Of a stretch of 64,000 nucleotides of DNA, positions 25,201 to 37,003 are shown in pieces; positions within the stretch are counted from its first letter, which is position 1; each line of letters starts with the position of its first letter. The position numbers and the translations under genes were made by a program. The stretch lies in NCBI GenBank assembly GCA_030435675.1, contig CM059622.1, forward strand, positions 6,820,001-6,884,000. The letters run 5' to 3'. The notes beneath the pieces were generated by a model. The model was not told the DNA's origin. It was given only the letters and a program-made list of their open reading frames with translations, and searched no databases. This stretch comes from Steinernema hermaphroditum. Lineage: Eukaryota; Nematoda; Chromadorea; Rhabditida; Steinernematidae.

Positions 25201-28200
25201 GAGAATAACACGATAACAAAATTCGGATTGTTGTTCAACGACTCACAAACAATATCACAAATAACACAACTAGCATCTTACTCACTTCTTCTTTTTTGTA
25301 TATTTTCCATTCAGTACATACGAACTCTGAGCTTTGCTTTCCTAGAATCTCTTTCTGGTCTACTAGAATCCACTTAAGACGAAATAAATCATATATGTCT
25401 ACGTGTAAATAGCAAATGAAACCGAGTTGCATACACTAAACATCAAGAGCAAAACATGGAAAAGTGCGCCAAACTTCTGCAAATCAAATCCGACCTCATC
25501 GTAAGTGAATCCAAAGCAATCGGATTCAAGTCCACCCTCCGAGGAGACCCATTCTGTGGCCGAGAACTTCTACATAAACAAGAAATAAGGCGCAAGAAGG
25601 AGCATAAAGTTGCTAGGCGTATCGGCGAACGACAGATTTCCCCCCGTTAAAGAAACAAAAAGTTAACGGAATTACCAATCAAAGAGAACATTAGACATTT
25701 ACGACGTCTGTTCGCTCTCCGCGTCATTCATCACTCCATTTTGCGCAATTACAAAAGAAGCTGCGCAATGTGCGAATCGATCGCCGCCGCGACGACCTTC
25801 GCACTTCGGCTGAGAGTTACCGAAATGAGATCGGGCGCGCGTGGAAATGGAGTGCGCGAAAAGACGAAAATTTGTGTCGTCGATTTGTCCGATCGGCCTG
25901 CCGGCCGGCTGCCTGGTCCATCGCCGGAGGAGCGGGTCGCTCGGAGAAGCGCAAAAAAAAAACGGAAGAAAGGACCAAAAGGGGCTAGGGGAAGTGGAGG
26001 ATGAGGAGGAACCGACGCCGCCTAAACGGCGCTGCGGGCTGCATCACTCCAAGACGCTCGATGACCAATCGCTGTGTTATGCATAATGAGATGATGATGT
26101 ATAGGGCGAAAGGGGCCGATTGGGCGACGCCCGGAGGAGGAAAGGCCGAAGAGCGGCTGCGGCGAATGTTGCGAAAAGCAAACTTTGAAGAATGTGGGAA
26201 AGTGTCTTGTCACGTTGTTTGCTTTGAGATTCGCCAAATAATCCAAATAGAACAGCGCGAAGCATATTAAAAGGGCGCCATGAGGAGACTCTCCTGGTAA
26301 GTCAACAAGGACTTCAAATGGCAAAAAGGGCGATTTTGGTGTTTGTATTCCAGGTCAAACGGAGCGAAGACGATGACACGTTCCACAAGCCTGGACTTAT
26401 CACCAATTAAGACTCTGTTTATGGGAATATTCTCGACAAATGTCAATGTCATTAGGAAAGTGCCTGCATTAGGCGTGAGTGAATGGGAAATGAAATTATT
26501 TTGGATTTCTGACGTCCGATGAAATCACTTTCTTTTAAAATGCGTGCTTTCTGATCGTTTGTGCAAGAATGGGAATATTTCACGTGACTGTTCCTCGTAA
26601 GGGAAAAGGTAAAGGAAAAAATGTTAAATCACGCCTAATCTTTTGGATCGGTGCATGAGAAATGGTGGATTTCAATTAGTGATCACTAGGATTACAAGTT
26701 ATACATCATCCGAAAGGACAGTCATAGACTACGGTCGGCGGTCGGTCCTTTCTTCTAATAGCTTGGTAACAAAAAAGGCCTTTTCGTCGAATTCGGCCTT
26801 TCCCGATATCGTAACTGTTCGGAAGGCGGGTGTAGTGATCAAGTGGAAGCCCTACATGTACAATTTAGGATAGAGACTTCAAATGGCAAAAAAAGAAGAT
26901 TCTGGAACACCCGATTTTTTATCTTTCGTCTCTTTTAGGCTCATTTTTTCCTTACACTGGAAGGTCCCCTCGGAAGGTGAGCTCCAGCCGTACACGTTCA
27001 TTGATTATAATGCAGTCCAAGGAGGTCAGTAAGTACTACAAGTCTCGGACGTGTCATTGGTTTTTCTAGGACTTAAAGAATTTTTTTGATTTTTAACGTT
27101 CTCAACACAGAAACTTTATTCAAGAGCTTTCTTCTCTACGGGTATACGGATCAACTTCTTCTTGACGACAAATAATACAGACCCCTAAGCAAAAAACAAA
27201 AAAAAAACAAAAAGAAATTGACACCTTTTTAAGTTTATGACTAACAGAATTTGTTGATAGCGAATGTTTCTGTCGCTGCACTTTCCACTAAAAACAAAAT
27301 ATACAAAACCAAACGAAAAAGGAAGTACATGGACATGCTATTTACTAACAGTGTGGAACATTTGTTAGCGTATTTTTAGTCATTTTTAAAGTCAAAACGC
27401 TACGATGCTACATGAGTGATGACAGGAGTTGCTTCTTTTCGATCACGCTTCACTCACAGATTCCCTATTGTAAATGAATAGTAGAGCACGAGGACTAAAA
27501 GATGGTCTGAAAATCGTTCTAGAAGAAGAGAAAAAGGACTCGGCGAGGAATTCAGCTGTCCACTGCACTCACAGCGACGATTACGACAGAGCGTTACTGC
27601 GGTCGGCGGACAGAAAACCGGCACCGCCGTGTGTGGTCGCGTCAGGTCATCGCCTCCAGGGGTGTAACGACGATTAGTGATGCGAAGATGATGGAGAAGA
27701 GGGAGAGCGAAGTGTAAAGCGTTCGGTGGTCGGCCGGCAACAAACAAATTACACCTCTCAAACATCGAATCAATCACAGATCGGTCATGTTGTGAGAAGA
27801 AGATGGCGCAGCACTGACCGCAATACGGTAAACAGCGCCGTCTTATGGAAGTGAAAGGGCGCTATCGCCTATCAATGGACCCGCGAAGACCGAAACGCCG
27901 TTCCGAATTGATTGTGATCGTTAGCCAAGGTGGTTCGGGCTGACGATCGGTGGTGGATTCACTGCTGAAATATTCACGGTTACTTAGCAGGACCGTGTGT
28001 GATGCAGAGGGCTGCAAGAACAGTGCTTCTGTGCAAACCGGTGTCCAGAGAAGATCTCAAAAACTCGAGCTACGTTGAAATATACCAGAGGGCTCCTGGG
28101 GTGCCACTCGACGCAACTGATAGCATCGATTGATTACGGTTTTGTGCTCCGCCATCGCCGCGATAAGAATCTGATCCAAGATATGCGTGGACAAACAAGA

Positions 28201-28796
28201 GTCTAAACAGAGGGGCGTCACATCCACCCCTAATCGACTCTGTTTATCCTGTACTGTGGGTCTTCGGAAGTGCGTCACAGCGTGTGACGAATAATCCAGT
28301 GTGCCAAAGTGCGGTTACGCCGCGTTCGTGATCAGCTGTGCTGCTTTGGCTTTTGATAAACGTCTTAGGCGATTTGACGTCAGCGGAAATGTAAATTGTA
28401 AGTTTACACATGTTATCAAAAAAAAGAAGTGAGCCAAGGGAGGGACATCTTCACTCAGTCTATCAAAAGGCAGTCACAAAGGCTACCTCGGACTGGATTT
28501 AAGCGGAAATTCAGATTCGAAGGGTTAAAAACTAATTTGCGATTGAAAACAACTGGGCTTTTCAGTGAGAGAACCCATTTGTGCACCAAAAATTAGCAAG
28601 AAAAGATAGGGTTTCTCACGTACTCCTTCTGATTTTCTGATCGACGATAATTGATCTGTGACGTGACCTGACTCGGCGCCGTCTAGGGTGGGTCGTCGAC
28701 AGATTCCTTGTTTCCGTTGCGTCTGTCCATCGACAGCGTTTCTGACCAAACACCACACTCACTTATCTCGGCCGAGTTCATTCGGTCTTGCAAGTC
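22283..28796. other. 6.5 kb region without a supported gene
   Basis: Probable 5' and regulatory DNA shared between the divergent ZNF608/609-like gene and the flavin monooxygenase. It contains a TTATCAGCGC motif at 24069-24078, GC-rich patches at about 24.2-24.4 and 25.8-26.0 kb, a short AAAG microsatellite near 23056-23072 and an A-rich tract near 27.19 kb. Open frames are short and mutually overlapping. Confidence 0.5.
24069..24078 (+). promoter_or_regulatory. GATA-type motif TTATCAGCGC
   Basis: Exact copy of the shared 10-mer, 1.8 kb upstream of the ZNF608/609-like gene. Role inferred from the motif only. Confidence 0.35.
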
Positions 28797-30201
28797 ATGG
28801 CCACTTCGGTCGCTGTCATCGGAGCTGGCGCCGCCGGCCTTCTGGCGGCCAAACGGTGTGTGGAAGATGAGAGCTTCGAGGTTACGGTATTTGAGCAGAC
28901 CGAGAACGTCGGAGGCACGTGGGTCTATTCGCCAGAGGTGGACGTCCATTCGAGTATGTACGAGGAGATGAGGTAAGTTGGCTGCAGGTCGTCCAAAGCG
29001 CCTTCTTCAGCACGAACATTCCCAAGGAGATCATGTTCTACCCAGGCGTTCCTCTTCCCGAAGGAGCCTGCGATGAGTCTTTCGTTCCCCACCAGGTCGT
29101 GAGGGACTACTTGGAGAACTTCTCCAAGGACGTCGCCCACCTCATCAAGGTTTGTCCTAGAGCCAATGCACCGGGAAAACAGGGCATTCCAGTTGGGACA
29201 CAAAGTGGAAAAAGTGGACCGAAGAGACTCGAAATGGAGTTTGACGACTTCTTCGAAGGAGGGCCTGAAGACGGAAGAATTCGACGTCGTCTTCGTCTGC
29301 AACGGCCACTACACGGACCCGAGTTATCCCCGCATGACCCACCAGTTCAGAGGACGAGCCATTCGCAGCCACAACTACCGTAATCCTAGAGAGTTCAAAG
29401 GGGAAACGGTGGCCATAGTCGGCGCAGGTTTCTCCGGAATGGATATCGCCCTGCAAGTTGCCGAAGAAGCACAAAAGGTAAATTTGGAATTGGAAGAAGG
29501 CCAAAACACATAGAGTGATAGAAACATGTCACTACATCAGTGTAAACACGGTGACGAAACAAGCGCTGTTTCAGGTCCATCTTCTCCATCGGAGTCCTCC
29601 AAAGTTCGCGTCCCTTCCCTCCAACATCGCGGAGTGCCAATCTTTGGCGGGCGTAACCCCCGACGGCCACGGTCTCCTTCTACGAGACGGCGCGGTGCTC
29701 GCCGACGTCGACAGCGTCATCTTCTGCACCGGCTACAACTACTCGTTCCCCTTCTTCGATGACAACATCGTCCGGATCGCCGAAAACGGGAAGGTGGTCT
29801 CTCCTCTCTTCCTCCACATGGTCCATAGAGACCACCCGACGTCCCTCTTCTTCATCGGAATCCCCTTCTACGTCATCCCGTTCGTCCTATTCGACTACCA
29901 GGTGAAGTTCGCCCTCTCGCTGGTGAAGGGCACTGCCGCCCTAACCGAAGAAGAGCTGCACAGCTTCGAGGCGCTTCGAATGGAACACGTGATCGAGAAG
30001 TACGGGTCAAAGGCGATGTTTCACATGGGAGGCAGTGAAATGTTCGACCTCATGGCGGAGTACGCCAAACGGGGAGAGTTCGAGTACTCTGTACATCCCG
30101 GGACGGCCGCTCTCTTCCGACACATCGACGAGCGGCGCGAGGAAAACGTGGTCGGTTACAAGAAGGACAGATACGATCGGTGGTTTGAGGAGTCACGATA
30201 A
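28797..30201 (+). CDS. flavin-containing monooxygenase (FMO)
   Basis: NADPH- and FAD-dependent enzyme that oxygenates nucleophilic N and S atoms; nematode FMOs act in stress resistance and xenobiotic handling. Four exons (28797-28972, 29011-29149, 29193-29477, 29575-30201) give 408 aa. The FAD-binding GxGxxG is at residues 9-14 (GAGAAG), followed by GGTWVYS and the typical SSMYEEM...NIPKEIMFYP segment. The NADPH-binding GxGxxG is VGAGFSGMD near residue 181. The C-terminal FCTGYNYSFPF corresponds to the conserved FATGY motif. The FMO signature F-x-G-x-x-x-H-S-x-x-Y is present as FRGRAIRSHNY (157-167), with Arg in place of His. There is no C-terminal membrane anchor and the protein is shorter than vertebrate FMOs (about 530 aa), in line with compact invertebrate or yeast-like forms. 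Confidence 0.92.
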
Positions 30202-31489
30202 CGCAAGTACGCCGTTTGTTATTAACAAGACATAGTAAACAACATCACAAATCGTCGAAAAAGTTTGTATACTTACGGAATAAACTGTCCTACGTCAATG
30301 CAAATACAAAACTCATGACGAAACAGAGTCAACACTGTGACGCGGCGTGAAAAGATCGTAAAATTGTAAGTGAAATGTAAGGGGAATGGAATTTAAACTT
30401 TCATACGGTATTGACCAATCCTTTCCTTTGAGACCTCTAAAGTGCCTTCCAGATGACCCACTCAACAGTTCAAAAGCGATCTAAGAGAGTGTAAAAGAAG
30501 AGCTTCGCGGATCTGACGTAAAGAAAGAATTGATACGTTCCACACGCGACCCAAACATTACACAGATCAGAGTCTTCGTTCAGATCGAAAGTCAAACAAA
30601 ATAATTTTGTAGAAACCACCGTTACTCTCAAAACACGCGTTTAATCTTTGGGCAAACACCGCTCCTACATGGTCACCGTTGATTTGGAAGCGTTGTCGCC
30701 ACGAAACAGGCATAAAGGACGTCGAACTCCGAAAACAAGCCGAAATCTAGAATGTGGCCAAATATGGAGGTCCTGATAATGTCAGAAACTGTCTTTTAAG
30801 CGGCTTAGAACAGACCTAATCCGAATAATCGCCTCTTAAGGTTTATCGCACGAACGGTTCCGGATACGCGTGCAAACGGTCCGAAAGAAAAACGAAAGGA
30901 ATGTCTCTGTGAAAGAGAAACACGAAGTGACAAGACAAAACAACTCAACGAAGTGATCAATTAAGAAGTGCGCCGCAAGTGGCAACAAACCGCCACCCCA
31001 CTCAATCAAAAATCGAATCAAAAACGGTCATCGCCGGGCGACAGCGGCGGGAGCAGCGGCGATAAGCCCGGAGCAAAGAAGCTGCTTTCCACAGCGCCGC
31101 CGTCTTCTCCACTCGCCGACCGCCCGGCTGCTTATCTTCGAACGTTCTTATCGCCACCGGCGATCGACGCCCGCCACCGCCGACTGACTGAGCTCCATTA
31201 TCTCGCGCGCCTCCGCCAATCACTCTTCTTCGCGACTCACTTTTCATCGTCTAAGAAAACATCGCAACATCCCCGACACAACCTTGTCATCCCCGCCAGC
31301 CCTGTCTTCACTTCCTCTTTCGGTCACATTGGAAGCGAATCAAAACGAATCACAAAAGAAAGAGACTGATGGGCAATGACACGTTTATGTTTTGTTTATT
31401 GGGCTGACCTTTCGATATGGGCGAAGATCAGATAAGTGCGAGCAGTCCGCTTATCTTGAAACATCACCAATTTGACGACGACGTCGGAT
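30202..31489. other. convergent intergenic region rich in GATA-like sites
   Basis: No gene supported. Between 31.05 and 31.46 kb there are several gataag/cttatc cores in both orientations (for example near 31060, 31130, 31147, 31432 and 31449). Both flanking genes end here, so these would be 3' or distal elements. Confidence 0.4.
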
Positions 31490-32319
31490 CTATTTGGCTT
31501 CGGGTGCTACAAGAACGGATTTGTCCTTCAGCTCCTTCTTTCGACTGGGTCCCTTTCCGGCGTCGTCGACTCCGATGAACGCCGACTTGTCGCCCACCTG
31601 AAAATCGCTGGATTAGTCGACAGACAAACAGAATTTATGGCATAAGAAGCAAGGATGGTTTGGTCGATAAGATCTTGTGAAATCAAGAGAGATTCGATCG
31701 AAAGAAGATCGAACTTTTGATACAAACGATGTGGGAAGAAGTGGATTTTGATCAACACACGGAAAGATGACTGACCGTCTTCTCGTTGGGGTTATGCTCG
31801 AGGAAGATGTTCGGACCTTCGAGAATGTCGTTCTGCGCGAATTCGCTGGCCTTCTCCTCCAGCGTCTTGTCTCTACTCTTCGCCTTCGCAGGGACTTTCT
31901 TCTTCTCTTCTCCTTCCTGAAACCATAACGTTCAGCACAGTGTCCACTTCTCTCAGCAAACCTTCTTTGATTCGCCCTCCTTCTGCACAGGAATCTTCGG
32001 TGTTCGTGCTGGTGCCGGGGCTGCAGCTGGTTTCGGTGCTGGAGCTGGTGCCGTAGATAGCACCGGTGATGGCGATGGCGAGATACTCCTGTCCACTTTC
32101 ACAGGAGTGCCGATCGAAGAGGACGGGCTGATCGAAACTTGTGGTTGCTCTACAGACAGATTCAACATAATGGAGTCGTCATGACGTGGACTTACCAGGA
32201 GCACCGATCTTCTTCTTCTTCGATGAACAGACCACCGCGGCGAAGGCGAGTACACCAGCCTGTACGGCCACACAGAGCGCCGAAGTGATCAGCGAGGCGA
32301 AGTCGGTTCCGTCGGCCAT
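31490..32319 (-). CDS. small N-terminally anchored, Pro/Ala/Lys-rich protein
   Basis: Not recognised. Four exons (32196-32319, 31962-32149, 31776-31916, 31490-31597) give 186 aa with consistent phases. Residues about 9-31 form one hydrophobic helix (LITSALCVAVQAGVLAFAAV) followed by SSKKKK, so a type III-like single-pass membrane protein with a cytoplasmic tail is likely. The tail holds a Ser/Pro segment, an Ala-Pro repeat (APAPAPKPAAAPAPAR) and a Lys/Glu-rich helical part, and it ends KDKSVLVAPEAK. No catalytic motif is visible. Codon use and intron size match the neighbours. A nematode-specific protein of unknown role is the fairest call. Confidence 0.7.
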
Positions 32320-33023
32320 CGTCGATCGAAAAATTTGAAAAACAACAAAACCACCGATCCGGCGAACGTCTCCAAAAGCAGCTGAACGACGCTAAGCGGA
32401 ATCCGACGAGTGCGACCGTCTCTGTCTCGGTTTGCATAGTAGAAAGAAGACTAAGACGTCTATGTGCAGGATAGGTCTAGAAAGTGCATTAATTTGTGAA
32501 AGACTGAAAGTCTATCCTGTACAGGGAAGTGAAAAGATAATGATGAGGAAATCAGTCGTGGGAGAAATTTCGCTGTAGGACCACGACATTGGTTGACTGG
32601 CGTCACATATGCACAGTTTATTCCTTGTTTAACTAAGTTTTGCTAAAATTGTGAGATATTTCTATGTATTCCGACTACTTACCACCACGATGTTGGACGA
32701 ATTCCCAACTCCAACGAAATTTTCCATCAAAGGGCGTTGCTTTTCATCTTGCCAAAGTAGTTCTCACACTCTAGACTACGGTATCCTAGATGGTCTCAAA
32801 AACGTCGCTGATCTCGCTGTGGGACAATCAATCAAGCAGACGATTACCACGCTGTGATGAAAATCTTATCGCGACCGAGTTTACGACTCGCAGGAATATT
32901 TACAACGGATCGCCATTGACAAATACGAGCAGGAAGGGTAGAGGAAGGGGATTCCATGTACCGTAGTGAGTTTATTGGGACTCGTGCATGACATTTGCAC
33001 TTCTTTGCTCTCGAGAAGTGTCT

Positions 33024-34449
33024 CTAATGAACTGTGAAGACAGTTTGGGAGTGGGGCCTCCCAGGGTCCACTTTGCTCGTGGTTCTCTTGGAACGTAGAC
33101 GCACAGTTGCCTTCCTTCTTATCGCTCTGAAAGTCGCCCTTTGTTGGCAGAAGTCGCGGCTCCACTTACGCATTCACGATGACGTAAACGATAGGATTCA
33201 CTCCTCCGTTGAGGATCCACATGAAATTGAGTCCACAGTATGTGCCGAGTGAGTCCGGTAGGATCAGCTAAAATCATCTCCGTTTACGTTAGATACTGGA
33301 CGATGGGCCCGTTTCAAGGACCCGGAATAGGGACAATCAACCGCACTGGCCCGCGCTATCAAACCACTTTCCTAGGGGTACCCAGGGAAACGAAGCGCCA
33401 GATAACCTTCTTTTGGCGCATTTCAGTCGTTTGATTACCTCGTAGTTGTGCCACATGAAGTTGAGTGTCGTACAGTAAGCAGTTATAACGCCCGACTGGA
33501 TCAAGATCTTCAGGTCGGCAGCTCGTTTTGCTGACGGTGTGAATCTTTTCCTCTGAAAACGGTCATCAGGTTATGTCTCCGGGTCACAGCGCTACCGTGT
33601 GCCAGAGAACGACGAAGACTCCGGTGTAGATGAGAAAGGAGACGGCGATCCCACCCAATTCGATCACCATCTCGACCATCTGGATAGTTTTGCTTCCGGT
33701 TAGGGAGTAGTCGTAGGACCAGGACCACTCTTCGGGGACGTAGTGAATCGTCGCCCACGGAGAGGCCAGGGCCAGAGCGAAGGCAAGGAAGAAGGACAGA
33801 CAGAAGACCATCCAGTACTGAAAGTTCTTTTTATTCAACCAAATCATTTTGTCATAGGAAGATTGTACAAATACTCGGGCCTCACTATAGCCAACGTTTT
33901 CTATGGACATGTCCAAGGCGTGGCAGCCTCTTTATTGTTCGGAATTGTGAGTATTTGGATTTGGAAATTGGAAAACAACTAGATGATAATTAACTCAGCT
34001 ACAAACATTTCTGCAAACACTCCCGAATTACCTTCAGTTTTCCCGGTCCAAACAAGATTCCGTCGATTTTCGGACACGCTAACTGGGTGAACCGATTGAA
34101 TGCCAAGACGATGGTTATCACGACGTAGCAGATGTAGCTCGGCGTCGCCACCACTCCAAGGCACTTGGCAAAGATGGGGTGTCCGACGTTTTGAAACAAG
34201 TTGAAGAAGCCAGTGGTGAAGTGGACGACCAGCTGGGACATGTCGAAGACGCCCAGAAACATCATCAGTTTGTAGGAATTGAGTGTTCGCAGCTCCTTGT
34301 CGCGGTAAATGGCCTGAAGAGGGATCTGCTCCACCTTCTTGCTCATCGGAACCTACCGTCATGATGACGACGTTCGGGATGAAACAGAGTACGGACAGGA
34401 CTATGATGAGGTAGCCGACGATCATGTCGTCGCTGGACGATGAAGTCAT
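33024..34449 (-). CDS. serpentine 7TM chemoreceptor, Srt-like
   Basis: Predicted G-protein-coupled receptor of the nematode serpentine class, in the plasma membrane and probably on sensory cilia. Six exons (34357-34449, 34032-34325, 33596-33817, 33439-33552, 33170-33267, 33024-33126) give 307 aa with consistent phases. TM1 is VGYLIIVLSVLCFIPNVVI. TM2 starts in SYKLMMFLGVFDM, the hallmark of the Srt family. TM3 ends IVLAFNRFTQL in place of DRY. TM4 is YWMVFCLSFFLAFALALA, and TM5 lies in VIELGGIAVSFLIYTGVFVVLW. TM6 begins ILIQSGVITAYCTTLNF, and TM7 carries NPIVYVIVNA, the NPxxY equivalent. The cytoplasmic tail is basic. A read-through of the last intron would stop right after TM7. It is a single copy here, whereas such genes often sit in clusters. 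Confidence 0.85.
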
Positions 34450-36171
34450 CGACCGGAAAGAATGTTAGTTGAGGGGAGGAGTCAAATGATTGGAGCAACA
34501 AGCAAGTGTTTTGTAGGAAAGTAATAAGGCTGTTGATGTGGGAAGGAGTAGATTAGAATTGTCTCATTGCGCAAAGTGAATGGAACGTGTGAGAAAACGC
34601 GAGAAACGGTCTTTTGTTGTTCTCTTCAAAGTCGTCATCACATTGGACGGGAAAGCCAACATAGTGATATAAACAATAATGGGTGGCAAAAGACGAAAAC
34701 GTGATAAAGCGAAAAAAATGATGTATTGGGATGATCCATAAAAATGGCCGATGATTTAGGTGATAGTTATGGAACTAGTTTATTCTATTAGTCTTTATTC
34801 CACGAACAGTTTATTCTCGACCGCTAGAAAGCCAGAGAAAAATAGCGCCAGGATCGCAAATGGCAATTCTGCGGGACGAGGAAAACAGAGCGCGGATACA
34901 AAGCGCAGTTGCATGCCATCGATGACCCTTGAACGTTAGAAGATTTCAGTTGATAGCTTGGTGAACGAAAATCGGGCCACTTTCTCAATAGTTCTTAATT
35001 AAGCGAGATTCAGGAGTCGGAGTCATCTTAGCATCGTTACTGCAACAGAATAAAATACAATGTTCAGTCAGTTAAAATCGAAATTTCTGTAATAAGATTG
35101 AAAGGAACGAGGGATAGGTCTTAGAGAGTTCTGTCACACATCGCCTAAGATGCGAACACAACCTTTATGGACCACAGGATGATTTGGCACCAGTGACCAA
35201 TGCCCATCCGCCTGCGGCTCTTCTCACGGTCCGCTGAAACAAACACCTTCTTCACGGACTACTCTCGAACTGCGAGGTGTCCCCGGCGAACTCAGAACAC
35301 GAATAGTGTCAAAACGTGGCTACTTTCCTTTTTATTGGCTTGAACGAAACCTGAACGGTGAGAATCAGGAACCGTTCAGGACGTGTGGAAGTAAGGCAAA
35401 CTTGAAAAACAGAAGAATTACTTAGGTACACTCGCACCATGCGCTAAGGTCGCACAACCTCAACAAACAGCCCGTGGGACCCTTCTGAGTATGTGTTCGG
35501 TTCAGAGTATGTGATACATCGCCGTTTTTATCCAATTTGCTATGATTTACGCATACAGACGCATCTAAAAATCACTCCAAATGTCACACACGGGTTATGC
35601 AAGTGCAAAACATACAAAAAAAATTGTGCAAGTAGTGCAAGTTCATGTGGAATGTACGAACTATAAAACAGATCAAATGAAGCAAAGACAAAGGTTGGAA
35701 AAGTTAAGAAATAATCAAAAACTCACTTTGTTTCTTCTGTGAAATATATCGACCTACGTAAAAGCGAAATCCGAGAAAAAAAAGAAAATCTAATTTACTC
35801 CAAATTCACTTTAGAAAATTGTCCACAAAACTCACAAAATTTGGTTTCCGGCTACCCAACTTGTGGGGAAAAATAACAAAGTAATGTTCCCTACAGCTAC
35901 ATTTTTTCGACTATGGAAACATCTATGCACTTGCCCAATGTACACACGTTCTCGTGAGAAGACAAACTTCTTTTTACAATACATTTTATACTCTAATTAA
36001 TTATTTTCAATGTGGAATCCATACTTAGTTATGTGACGCACTAACTTCGAAATGCCCGTAGAAAAGGATTCTCTCTCCGAACCCTACTGGAGCTCGATTG
36101 CTCGACGACAACACATGCATTTACTTCGTGTAAATAAAAATGGTGCTTAGAATAACCGTACGGTTACAGCT
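34450..36171. other. upstream region of the Srt-like receptor; no gene seen
   Basis: AT-rich with many short stop-interrupted frames on both strands. Nothing recognised beyond ordinary intergenic sequence. Confidence 0.5.
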
Positions 36172-36451
36172 TCACAGGGCCGAGGTGACACTGGGCGGAG
36201 GGGTGCATCCGGGTGGAGGAGAAGGGAAGCCAGGAGGAGGAGTGCCGTCGAAGTGGGGCGGAGGGCTTCCAGGAGGGAACGGCGGAGGGGGGAAGGGAGG
36301 ACATCCCGGCGGGGGTGAGAAGCCCTCAGGTGGAGGCGACCCGTTCGGCGCCTAAATCGAGGGATGCTCGGGTGCTCCAGGCAGAACTCACCGATTCCGA
36401 ACGGACGAAGAAGGCCACCAGGAAGAGGGATGTGACGAGCAGAAGCTTCAT
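36172..36451 (-). CDS. small secreted proline-rich protein
   Basis: Two exons (36392-36451 and 36172-36351) separated by a 40-bp intron encode 79 aa. The first exon is a complete signal peptide (MKLLLVTSLFLVAFFVRSES). The mature part is about 45% Pro with Gly, Phe and a few Cys (for example FSPPPGCPPFPPPPFPPGSP), resembling short secreted Pro/Gly-rich peptides that nematodes use in cuticle or as antimicrobial effectors. This role is inference. A TATA box lies at 36490-36496 (minus strand), 39 bp before the ATG. The same promoter and signal sequence recurs in reverse orientation at 36728-36827. The plus-strand Gly-rich frame over the same bases is the shadow of this gene. Confidence 0.75.
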
Positions 36452-36489
36452 GTTCGAAGTGATGATGAGAATTGTGATGAGTTGCGACA

Positions 36490-36496
36490 TTTTATA
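36490..36496 (-). promoter_or_regulatory. TATA box of the proline-rich gene
   Basis: TATAAAA on the minus strand, 39 bp upstream of the start codon. The element and its surroundings are duplicated at 36731-36737 on the plus strand. Confidence 0.6.
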
Positions 36497-36727
36497 ACAC
36501 AGGAAAACTAGTGGTCCTTCTGGATTAGTGCCAATTACGATAGTCTAGATCTTTCCCACCGTTCAATCAGAAACAATTCTCGGGGATTTCGCTTCCTTTT
36601 AAGCTCTACTAAAGAATAATACGCGATATTAGTTGCAAACGGATTACAAACGATGAGAGATCGAGACTACCGTAACAGACTACAATCCCCAAATAGACAC
36701 TAATCCATCCAACGACTGCTTCTACTG

Positions 36728-36950
36728 TGTTATAAAAGGTCACAACTCATCACAATTCTCATCATCACTTCGAAGATGAAGCTTCTCCGCGTCACATCCC
36801 TCTTCCTCGTGGCCGTCTTCGTCCGTCGCTTCAATGTTGAAAGAAACCACTTCCAAAAAAAAAACCAAAAAAACACTTCAACGTTACCTGTGCCTATCTT
36901 CTGTCACCGAGCGACGACCAAACTGAACGAGCGAGTTTCACCAATGTGAC
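36728..36950 (+). pseudogene. truncated inverted copy of the proline-rich secreted gene
   Basis: From the TATA box (36731-36737) to about 36827 this is roughly 90% identical to the promoter, 5' UTR and signal-peptide exon of the minus-strand gene at 36172-36451. ATG is at 36776 and the frame begins MKLLRVTSLFLVAVFVR. Similarity then stops abruptly, there is no donor site or proline-rich second exon, and the frame runs about 40 unrelated residues to a stop. It is either a partial duplicate or a new gene made from a captured signal peptide. Confidence 0.65.
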
Positions 36951-37003
36951 TCTCGCAAAGATTGACTTGATACTGTGAGCGCGCGAGTGTGTGGCGTTGT
37001 GGC

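Noticed and set aside
30968..31369. 133-codon plus-strand frame
   Set aside because: Basic and Ser/Pro-rich without a domain. It overlaps a cluster of GATA-like cores and ends convergently with another gene.
36140..36355. Glycine-rich 71-codon plus-strand frame resembling an antimicrobial peptide
   Set aside because: It is the reverse shadow of the proline-rich exon. The minus strand has the TATA box, signal peptide and splice sites; the plus frame has none.
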